Below, piece by piece: positions 60,888 through 64,000 of a stretch of 64,000 nt of DNA. Each line of letters opens with the position of its first letter. The stretch's first letter is position 1. The stretch lies in assembly GCA_032433765.1 (NCBI GenBank), contig JAVIAB010000047.1, forward strand, positions 19,067,011 through 19,131,010, in the 5' to 3' direction. The position numbers and the translations under genes were made by a program. The stretch comes from Megaustenia siamemsis (Eukaryota; Mollusca; Gastropoda; Stylommatophora; Ariophantidae). The notes beneath the pieces are model-generated. The model worked only from the letters and a program-made list of their open reading frames with translations. It had not been told where the DNA came from and made no database searches.

Positions 60888-61885
60888 CAAGAGAGAGGTA
60901 GATTCGTTTTCTCTCTTTCTTCTTTTCTTCATTATTTGCATTTTAGCGGAAAGAAGAGGTTTGCAGTCTTTGTTCTTCACTTTTTGATGTTAACTACATT
61001 TAGTGATATTAACTACACTTTGTGATGTTAACTACACTTTGTGATATTAACTACACTTTGTGATATTAACTACACTTTTTTATATTAACTACACTTTTTT
61101 ATATTAACTACACTTTTTGATGTTAGCTACACTTTATGATGTTAACTGCACTTTATGATGTTAACTACACTTTTGTGATGTTAACTACACTTTGTTATGT
61201 TAACTACACTTTGTGATGTTAATTACACTTTGTGATGTTAATTGCACTTTGTAATATTAACTTCACTTTGTGAAGTTAACTGCACTTTTTGACATTAACT
61301 ACACTTTGTTATGTTAACTACTCTTTGTTAAGTTAACTACACTTTGTGATGTTAACTGCTCTTTGTTAAGTTAACTACACTTTGTGATGTTAAATACATT
61401 TTGTGATGTTAACTGCACTTTGTAACGTTAACTGCACTTTGTGATATTAACTACACTTTGTGATGTTAACTAGATTTAGTGATGTTAACTGCACTTTGTA
61501 ATGTTAACGCCACCTTCGTTAACAAACAAGAGAGATCTGCTTCCCCGAGTTGTGTCTTACCGAACCATCAACCATTGAGCGCAGACTGTGTCTAAATGTC
61601 CGTAAACGGCAATGCAAATACATACAAACCAAATACAACTGAATGTATTCTGTTTTTTCTGCACCAATCATTCCCCAACAAAAAAAACAGCATGGACAAA
61701 CATGTGAACAAATACAGCACTGTCGTGCAGCAGCTGCTTACATCCTGCGCTGAAGGTGAACGAGAAGACGGTAAACACAACAGAAGCTCTGGTGACGGTG
61801 ATATCAAATTTGTCGACAACATCCACCAGTATAACAGCCAGCACTTGGTCGTAGATTGACATAATGAATGTGAGTACGAAGCAAA
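37706..61885 (-). CDS. Monocarboxylate transporter-like protein (SLC16/MCT), last five coding exons
   Basis: Proton- or facilitated-transport MFS family of the plasma membrane; substrate not predictable here. Minus-strand exons 61885-61742, 56430-56287, 51314-50283, 44374-44168 and 37845-37706 join in one frame (about 555 residues), and every junction is phase 1. In order: TM1-2 (CFVLTFIMSIYDQVLAVILV; SVVFTVFSFTFSAG), the PRFGVR turn, TM3, TM4 with HYFNRRRSLA, TM5-6 to MLLRPPSQYRR, a hydrophilic loop of about 210 residues, TM7-8 with ICHLVRFF, TM9-11, and TM12 ending NARRKNRRL plus TAA. The HYF.RRR.LA and LLRP blocks are MCT signatures. The N-terminal DGGWGW-type exon is beyond the window. 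The loop is longer than in typical MCTs. SLC16 subgroup (MCT9/12/13-like or other) not assigned. Confidence 0.9.
37868..38104. repeat. 16-bp minisatellite, left arm
   Basis: TATAAAGGTCATCTAG / TATAAAGGTGATCTAG units with a period of 16, in the last intron of the MCT-like gene. It continues on the far side of an inserted retroelement at 39909. Confidence 0.93.
38105..39908 (-). mobile_element. RNase H-encoding non-LTR retrotransposon, 5'-truncated (family D)
   Basis: The minus strand holds the RT catalytic motif (HSAIYADDLALWA), RT thumb sequences (PTYLGVTVNRRMTWKNQV, RPVLEYGVTVWA) and then an RNase H domain with the full acidic set. In the 218-codon frame 39214-38558 these are Asp97 in YTDGSA, Glu139 in AETEA, Asp164 in ILTDALSVL and Asp215 in NETAD. 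A Cys/His-containing tail and a (GA)n 3' tail at 38105-38128 follow. Several frameshifts separate the frames. RT followed by RNase H points to the I/R1/LOA-like side of non-LTR elements. It lies inside the 16-bp minisatellite. Confidence 0.88.
39909..40600. repeat. 16-bp minisatellite, right arm
   Basis: About 43 units of TATAAAGGTSATCTAG-like sequence with local variants (CATCTTG, CATGTAG, GATGTGG in blocks). Same repeat as 37868-38104. Confidence 0.93.
40640..40760 (-). mobile_element. Repeat family with GCTGAAGACC..CAACGTCG motif
   Basis: The minus strand reads CTGAAGACCTACTGAGCC, GCAACGTCGTTTTGATTT, ACGTAAAGCTGTGACGATAC and then a T-rich end. It matches 52145-52255 (+) and in part 46365-46435 (-) and 46630-46700 (+). 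A partial direct-strand copy (GGGCAACAAACGTCGTTTTG) lies at 40879-40925, so the two face each other. Possibly ends of a Penelope-like element. Confidence 0.5.
40926..41130. other. No gene recognised
   Basis: T-rich intronic sequence of the MCT-like gene. Nothing supportable. Confidence 0.35.
41238..42166 (-). mobile_element. Second RNase H-type element copy (family D) with 13-bp TSD
   Basis: Degenerate copy of 38105-39200. The RNase H part reads IIRTDAPSVLIALETHR, DQLCNNFQRLIIQRTPSHSN and NEYADTLAR. Flanked by AGTGTCCTTAAAT at 41225-41237 and 42167-42179, an exact 13-bp target-site duplication, so its borders are well defined. 5'-truncated. Confidence 0.9.
42180..43460 (+). mobile_element. 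RNase H-encoding non-LTR element 3' part (family E)
   Basis: Frame fragments VYTNGSIDR, AVTKAMISM, SRCMLRKIEMG and PGHLDVKGNERADR follow the D-E-D-D order of RNase H, with stops and frameshifts. After the ORF comes a long untranslated part (43040-43460) also present at 22105, 49720 and 54780. The family D copy at 41238-42166 lies directly upstream, apparently inserted in this element or its flank. Confidence 0.8.
43738..43988 (+). mobile_element. SINE family 1
   Basis: Full-length copy with a small deletion in the A box (GATAGCTCAGCTTAGTG). B box GGGTTCAATCCTGATC; ends CCACTTGCCGTGACGAGACT. Confidence 0.9.
44095..44145 (+). mobile_element. Non-LTR 3' terminus
   Basis: CCTATGTGCCGTCTTCGGCT, then CGAAAGGACAATAGATAGA, the terminus also seen at 18405 and, reversed, at 32340. 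It abuts the donor side of the MCT-like exon at 44168. Confidence 0.65.
44168..44374 (-). CDS. MCT-like exon d: TM8-TM11
   Basis: Acceptor ATTGCTGTAG was chosen over the upstream GTGCACAG because only it keeps the phase-1 junction; donor GTAAGT. Encodes SICHLVRFFTNFPTLLFLSI, then TQGMFGCARLSLMPVMTMEF and VGVENLSKALGFNTMVATLS. The Arg of HLVRF sits where MCTs have their conserved TM8 Arg. Confidence 0.9.
44607..46033. repeat. Polypurine GAGA/GATA/GTTAGA tract, 1.4 kb
   Basis: Almost uninterrupted plus-strand purines in GAGAGA, GATAGAGA and GAGTTAGAGA combinations; longer blocks (for example 44803-44995 and 45040-45230) are near-duplicates. Lies in the MCT-like intron, where the transcript would be pyrimidine-rich. 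A short (TG)n at 46054-46071 follows. Confidence 0.95.
46135..46290 (-). mobile_element. SINE family 3, minus strand
   Basis: The minus strand gives GGCCGATTCGATAACTCATA, then CGGATTTGAATCCTGGTAAG (A- and B-box-like), then GACTGCTCCGGACAAGCGG and CCTTTATTCTCCAGTCCTA. Same order as 36510-36690. Confidence 0.7.
46365..46700. repeat. 20-bp minisatellite between inverted repeat ends
   Basis: GTGTCGTTTAGTAGCTGTTT-type units run from about 46440 to 46635. They are flanked by oppositely oriented copies of one sequence: minus strand 46435-46365 and plus strand 46636-46700 both read TAAAGYTTTAACCAYACYG, then a T-rich run and CTAT. The same end is at 52195-52255. Confidence 0.75.
47043..47300 (-). mobile_element. 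SINE family 1, minus strand, with 12-bp TSD
   Basis: Complete reverse copy flanked by TGGACACAATGA at 47031-47042 and 47301-47312, an exact target-site duplication. Confidence 0.93.
47380..48260 (-). mobile_element. Non-LTR retrotransposon RT C-terminal half (family C)
   Basis: The minus strand encodes SLFIIYMDKINQETT, the palm motif LLFADDQCLIYED, FKYLGTMFTEDGKLDREIDM, IPTLCYESQTRTLSKSHLRK and, after a break near 47635, [11 protein letters not shown] through [14 protein letters not shown] and AAQERQMI. 5'-truncated just before the FADD block; the upstream codons to 48538 are unrelated sequence that happens to be open. Its tail is the sequence amplified at 5439-5975. Confidence 0.88.
48530..48700 (+). 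mobile_element. Family A retrotransposon fragment
   Basis: AATCTATAGAAGCGAATCAA, then TTAGAGGCCACAGAGATGAG and TTTCTTAGAAGAATGTTAG, match the region just upstream of the family A tails at 29345 and 57800. Truncated at both ends. Confidence 0.65.
48780..49030 (+). mobile_element. Non-LTR retrotransposon tail (family G)
   Basis: Open frame MQFLGHVKRHNSLLTVILEG, KIQGKRCRGRPRLTWTSNIK, then RVEWRSMVANLRCGEGTR and stop, followed by ATGATGATAAT. The best preserved of three copies. Confidence 0.85.
49076..49328 (+). mobile_element. SINE family 1
   Basis: Full-length copy (GGAGCCGCGATAGTTCAGTG; B box GGGTTCGATCCTAATC), with small deletions in the CGACCACATTACCCC block. Confidence 0.9.
49720..50145 (+). 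mobile_element. Family E 3' untranslated part
   Basis: Blocks GTCAATATGGTAGATAGGCG, CTTGCTGCCGGAGCTACAGA and GGGCGATTGAGCAATTATAG match 43040-43460. Truncated on the 5' side. Confidence 0.75.
50283..51314 (-). CDS. MCT-like exon c: TM4-TM8 and long cytosolic loop
   Basis: Acceptor TTTTATCAACAG, donor GTAGGT, 1032 bases. Residues after the start give GLAMGSMWIPALG (TM4), HYFNRRRSLATTLI, TM5-6 and LLRPPSQYRR. Then come about 210 polar residues rich in Asn, Ser, Asp, Glu and Lys, followed by FDVDLFSDWMMRLMMASTIF (TM7) and DKVYAAMLLTICG (TM8). This exon holds over half of the visible protein. Confidence 0.93.
51380..51990 (-). mobile_element. Family A retrotransposon C-terminus
   Basis: The minus strand reads MKRRLEATKMGFLRRMLKFP, STFYGHIMRRGKLEYLVKTD, KILDSLVSWHGKQSTTELIR and RRLWKNMIANANRYGT to the ATGATGATGATG tail. 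Further 5' sequence to about 51990 gives IQRLKYLGTVITSDGRCNTE-like codons with stops. It sits in the MCT-like intron, on the same strand as the gene. Confidence 0.9.
52145..52255 (+). mobile_element. GCCGAAACGTCG-motif repeat copy
   Basis: Reads GCCGAAGGCCTACTAAGCCG, AAACGTCGTTCAATTTTGTG, then ACGTAAAACTTTAACCATAC and a T-rich end. Related copies are at 40640-40760 (-) and 46365-46700. Confidence 0.5.
52365..52615. repeat. About 40-bp minisatellite, 6-7 copies
   Basis: Units with AAGGAACAAACACAAAATAA followed by TTAGATCAAGTCAACTCAC, slightly variable in length. Confidence 0.85.
52700..53030 (-). mobile_element. Non-LTR retrotransposon tail, minus strand
   Basis: CATCATCATCAGGTACCATG, then the reverse of the KLWRDMIT codons, LRERLGRRSTKEM and GKIEG, matching 10668-10990. 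5'-truncated and frameshifted. Confidence 0.8.
53570..54195 (+). mobile_element. Family B retrotransposon, second near-identical copy
   Basis: One uninterrupted frame from EIRIRLAKAAMSFRSLEKLW through CLRKILGIEWNEFKTNEEIR to DRWRDLIKYL, stop, then GGGCCGGTTACGGCTCGAAA and GATAGATAGA. It lacks the in-frame stop of the 24186 copy and is truncated after FADD. Confidence 0.92.
54570..55200 (+). mobile_element. Family E 3' end, third copy
   Basis: Matches 42840-43460 closely (CGCTAATCTTGCGGTCTGTT; GAACTTCCGGTCAATATGGT; GGCGGTTGAGCAATCATGGA) and ends in an ATAACCATAACCATAA-type tail. Confidence 0.8.
55422..55655 (-). mobile_element. SINE family 1, minus strand
   Basis: Reverse copy with a deletion in the B-box area (GCCGTCGATCAGCTCTTGTC) and an intact A box (CACTGAGCTATCGCGGCTC reversed). 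Confidence 0.88.
55783..55847. repeat. (AT)n microsatellite, about 65 bp
   Basis: Uninterrupted alternating AT in the MCT-like intron. Short open frames across it (Ile-Tyr repeats) are artefacts. Confidence 0.97.
55965..56105. repeat. 19-bp minisatellite, about 7 copies
   Basis: CCTAGCTAATGATGAGTTT units. It ends exactly where the SINE family 2 head at 56104 begins. Confidence 0.9.
56104..56230 (+). mobile_element. SINE family 2 head
   Basis: GGGGGCTTCGGTAGCCTAGT, then a D-arm-like and anticodon-like inverted segment (GACTGGGCTACCGA) and a B-box-like TGTTCCATTCCCACTGG. The head matches 59774 and is followed by an A run. Confidence 0.7.
56287..56430 (-). CDS. MCT-like exon b: TM2-TM4 start
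   Basis: Acceptor TTTATTCCCAG, donor GTAATT, 144 bases, phase 1 to phase 1. Encodes VISTNILVPRFGVRVVVVYA, then SVLNSVSTIILAVSMNHPFY and LVIHLFK. PRFGVR is the MCT loop 2-3 G-x-R turn. Confidence 0.88.
56770..57240. repeat. 76-77-bp minisatellite, 6 copies
   Basis: CCCGACTGCCCTGAAACTAA, TTTCATGAAGAGAACAGAAC and GTAGTCCCCCATCAAGGAGC recur at 56775, 56851, 56927, 57004 and on. The minus-strand open frame of 128 codons is a by-product. Confidence 0.92.
57245..57765. other. No gene recognised
   Basis: MCT-like intron. Nothing supportable. Confidence 0.4.
57768..58205 (+). mobile_element. Family A retrotransposon C-terminus
   Basis: Starts CGGTGCTATATAGAGCCAAT as at 29324, then RRLEATKKGILRRMLKVPWT, HIVRREKLEYLVTTGKIQEK and RRLWRDMIASANRQGT, then ATGATGATGAT. 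Frameshifted in the middle. Confidence 0.87.
58540..58765 (+). mobile_element. Family G retrotransposon tail, decayed
   Basis: AAAAGTTATCTTGGAAAGGA and AGTAAATTGGCGTTCCATGG, then TAGCCAACCTTCGATGTTGA, match 48850-49020 with indels. Confidence 0.7.
59060..59325 (+). mobile_element. Family F retrotransposon tail
   Basis: KMVWPRDKADKSKHNTTSLQ, then KRWIDGILEVLGNITAAEVN and SPLDAERQMRKERRRRKKRV with stop and an AAGAAGAAG tail. The shared block ...RWIDGILEALG... is the family F signature. Confidence 0.8.
59330..59770. other. No gene recognised
   Basis: MCT-like intron. Nothing supportable. Confidence 0.4.
59774..60165 (+). mobile_element. SINE family 2, longest copy, with hexamer tail
   Basis: Head GGGGGCCACGGTAGCTTAAT with B box GTGTTCGATTCCCGCTGG. 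A body of about 200 bases follows (CCAAGCCGTTGGCAGAAATG; GGGTAGTACTCTGGGAAGG; CACATATGGGTGAAAATACG) and then a CTTTAC(C/T)-type hexanucleotide run at 60069-60150. Confidence 0.75.
60400..60890. repeat. About 130-bp tandem repeat units with (GA)n cores
   Basis: AACCTGGGCTGAAAATGACT, then ACATGATAAATTGTTACATC, CTGTAATTTAAGGC and a (GA)n run repeat three times. The GA runs differ in length, and a fourth GA run is at 60859-60895. Confidence 0.9.
60985..61510. repeat. 19-bp minisatellite, about 27 copies
   Basis: GATGTTAACTACACTTTGT with a period of 19 and frequent GAT(A/G)TTAAC variants. Each unit carries a GTTAAC palindrome. Lies just downstream (on the gene strand) of the MCT-like exon at 61742-61885. 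Confidence 0.93.
61742..61885 (-). CDS. MCT-like exon a: TM1-TM2
   Basis: Acceptor CCATCCACAG, donor GTAAGC, 144 bases with phase 1 at both ends. Encodes VCFVLTFIMSIYDQVLAVIL, then VDVVDKFDITVTRASVVFTV and FSFTFSAG. The start was chosen because the phase matches the other introns and the codons continue a DGGWGWV-type N-terminus; a later AG at 61848 is a weaker alternative. Confidence 0.75.
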
Positions 61886-61974
61886 CTGTGGATGGTATAA
61901 CAGAAGTGCATCTGACAGGATCAGCATTTTAAATTTAGATTATGTTGTTTATCATTAATGTTATAATGTCATCA

Positions 61975-62730
61975 TGCCTTTCTTCTTCTTCTTTTTCTTT
62001 CCTTCCTCATTTGCCTTTCAGCGTCGCGGGGAATTTATAATTTGCGGTCTTTTGCTCTTCTGTTTGTCTCTACTGTTGCTATGTTTCCTAGTGTTTCTAA
62101 TATTCCGAATTACATCTTTTTCGTGGTCGTCCCTTGGGTCTGGTGTTCTCGCAAGGTTTATTGAGGGCTTATTGTGTTGTGTATTGATCACTCTGCCTTG
62201 ACACGTGACCAAACAATTTTATCTGTTGTTTCTTTATATATTCTATGGCGGGGGTTATTCCTATCTTTTTTCTCAGGACTTCATTTCTGATCTTGTCTCT
62301 CAGGCTGTCATGTCATTTATCTAACACACTTCATCTTAGCAGAGGTTATTTTTCTTCTTGTTCTTGCATCTAGGTACAGGACAGGCATTGATAGCACAAC
62401 GTTGGGATAAAGATTGTATTGTAGAGTGCCCGTTTTGCCTCTAGAGTTATTTCATTGTTGGACTATAGTGGTAATAGCAGTTCAATGATTTGACAAGTTT
62501 TGTTGCATCTTGAGTCTATCTCTGCTGTTTGTGAATTGTCGTTTGTCTCTAGACTTCCCAGGTATTTGAATCATCTACTTGTTTTAGTTTTCTGCCGTCT
62601 ATTGCTATGCTTATGTTCTGTTTCTCTTTTTGCGACATTCATGACTTCTGTTTTGTTTATGTTGATTTCCATGTTGTATTTTGTGTCTGTGCTGTTGAGT
62701 CTATTGTATTCTTTTAGGTCTGTTATTATC
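61975..62730 (-). mobile_element. Family F retrotransposon C-terminus, minus strand
   Basis: Reverse of CTTCTTCTTTTTCTTTCCTT, CCTCATTTGCCTTTCAGCGT (the ERQMRKE codons), the WIDGILE-like block and KWFGHVSRQ-like codons, with upstream RT sequence. About 750 bases and heavily mutated. Confidence 0.75.
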
Positions 62731-63250
62731 CTAATAACGCCATTCTTTGCAAAAAAAAAACAAACATCTTATTATCCTAATAACGCCATTCTTTGCAAAA
62801 AAACAAACATCTTATTATCCTAATAACGCAATTCTTTGCAAAAAAACAGACATCTTATTATCCTAATAACGCCATTCTTTGCAAAAAAACAAACATATTA
62901 TTATCCTAATAACGCCATTCTTTGCAAAAAAACAAACATCTTATTATCCTAATAACGCCATTCTTTGCAAAAAAAACAAACATCTTATTATCCTAATAAC
63001 GCCATTCTTTGCAAAAAAACAAACATCTTATTATCCTAATAACGCCATTCTTTGCAAAAAAACAAACATCTTATTATCCTAATAACGCCATTCTTTGCAA
63101 AAAAACAAACATCTTATTATCCTAATAACGCCATTCTTTGCAAAAAAACAAACATCTTATTATCCTAATAACGCCATTCTTTGCAAAAAAAACAAACATC
63201 TTATTATCCTAATAACGCCATTCTTTGCCAAAAAAAACAAACATCTTATT
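62728..63250. repeat. 43-bp minisatellite, about 12 copies
   Basis: ATTATCCTAATAACGCCATT, then CTTTGCAAAAAAACAAACATCTT split over the unit; period 43 (62771, 62814 and on). Units differ mainly in A-run length. It lies at the 5' break of the family F fragment. Confidence 0.95.
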
Positions 63251-63254
63251 ACCA

Positions 63255-63645
63255 GGTCGAGTGTCATTTGCAGAACGGTATATTTACCACATCCTGTCTG
63301 AAAAAAAATATGTCTCTTGCCACATCTCCCTTTTCTGCAGTTGTCATGTCCAGTGTCTCTTTGATGTCTTAAAACCATCTTCTTCTACTTGTTATGTCTC
63401 TCATGCGTCATTCAGGAACCATGACTTGCTTGTTCTTTCCAGCCGGCTGTGTCTTTTTACGTGGCCATAGCATTTTAATTTCCTCTGTATTTTTCAAGGT
63501 GACTTAGCCATTTCTCTGTAGCATGTTGGTTTCGAATAAATCGCTTTTTTCCGGGCTGTTTGTGAAATTGTCCATGAAACACAACCATATGTTGCTGTTG
63601 AGAAGACACATGCCCTCAGTATTTTAAATGTTACTGCCTTGTTGG
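63255..63645 (-). mobile_element. Non-LTR RT C-terminal fragment, minus strand
   Basis: The minus strand reads AVTFKILRACVFSTATYGCV, SWTI, then KCYGHVKRHSRLERTSKSW-like codons with stops. The xTYGCxSWTI block marks the end of non-LTR RT ORFs. Family not assigned. Confidence 0.7.
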
Positions 63646-63764
63646 TGTTGCGTCACGTGTTCTTCGCGGTGTTTAATTACAAACATTAACAGTAACCCTA
63701 TAATTAATCAAAGTAAATAAGAGCCTATTTGGAAACATAAGAGCATCACGCTTGGCTATAAATT

Positions 63765-64000
63765 CATGCAGATGCGCCTCCTGTTACGTTAAGTTTACAT
63801 CCGATTGTGAAACATGAACCCTTACCGTAGAGGTACAAAAGAAAATACAAGCTATGAAGATGAAATGTTATTGTAAGATTCTGGACATCTATTACTTAGA
63901 CTGTATCACAAATAAAAAAAAAGTTTGAAAAGGATACAACAAGCAATCGGAGCACATGATGATCTTGTAACTGTTTTGAGGAAACTCAAAAAGGATTAGG
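63765..64000 (+). mobile_element. Non-LTR RT C-terminal fragment, running off the window
   Basis: Codons for FTSDCE(T)TLTVEVQKKIQAM, KMKCYCKILDIYYLDCITNK match the conserved YxCESWTL..xQxxxxAxxMRCYRKIL block. Frameshifted; cut by the window end. Confidence 0.65.

Noticed and set aside
61592..61927. 111-codon minus-strand frame overlapping the MCT exon
   Set aside because: It is a shifted frame; the transporter reading is in the frame giving CFVLTFIMSIYDQ.

Overview
The window is AT-rich animal genomic DNA with short exons, GT-AG introns and about half of its length in repeats. The two host genes are animal-type. The repeat mix (tRNA-headed SINEs, several 5'-truncated non-LTR retrotransposon families, many minisatellites) fits an invertebrate, and a mollusc, probably a gastropod, is my best guess. 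That placement is inference; no marker in the window proves it.

Left part, + strand (about 1-13.6 kb): the 3' half of an S-adenosylmethionine decarboxylase (AMD1-type) gene. Seven coding exons join in frame and end at TAG 12717-12719. The upstream exons, including the self-cleavage site, lie before the window. The introns hold a 52-bp minisatellite split by SINEs, a tandemly amplified retroelement tail, and a decayed IS630/Tc1/mariner-type transposase on the opposite strand. The frame directly after the AMD1 stop stays open for 122 sense codons. This is close in length to the readthrough tail reported for vertebrate AMD1 and is the most interesting signal here.

Middle (13.6-37.7 kb): no host gene was recognised. 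It holds 5'-truncated non-LTR copies, SINEs, a tandem duplication of about 1.2 kb (29.3-32.1 kb), and a 2.15-kb array of 60-bp repeats (33.95-36.11 kb) that appears to have grown from the last codons of a retroelement ORF.

Right part, - strand (37.7-61.9 kb): the last five coding exons of a monocarboxylate-transporter-like (SLC16/MCT) gene. Every intron is phase 1. One large exon carries a loop of about 210 residues between TM6 and TM7. The first coding exon, which should carry the DGGWGW-type motif, lies beyond the window. Its introns contain an RNase H-encoding non-LTR element lodged in a 16-bp minisatellite, nested retroelements with a 13-bp target-site duplication, a 1.4-kb polypurine GAGA tract, SINEs, a long (AT)n run and several minisatellites. 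Beyond 62 kb there are only retroelement tails and a 43-bp minisatellite.

The two genes are unrelated metabolically (polyamine synthesis and solute transport) and convergent, separated by a repeat-dominated stretch of about 24 kb. No prokaryotic features, functional tRNA or rRNA genes, or CRISPR arrays are present.
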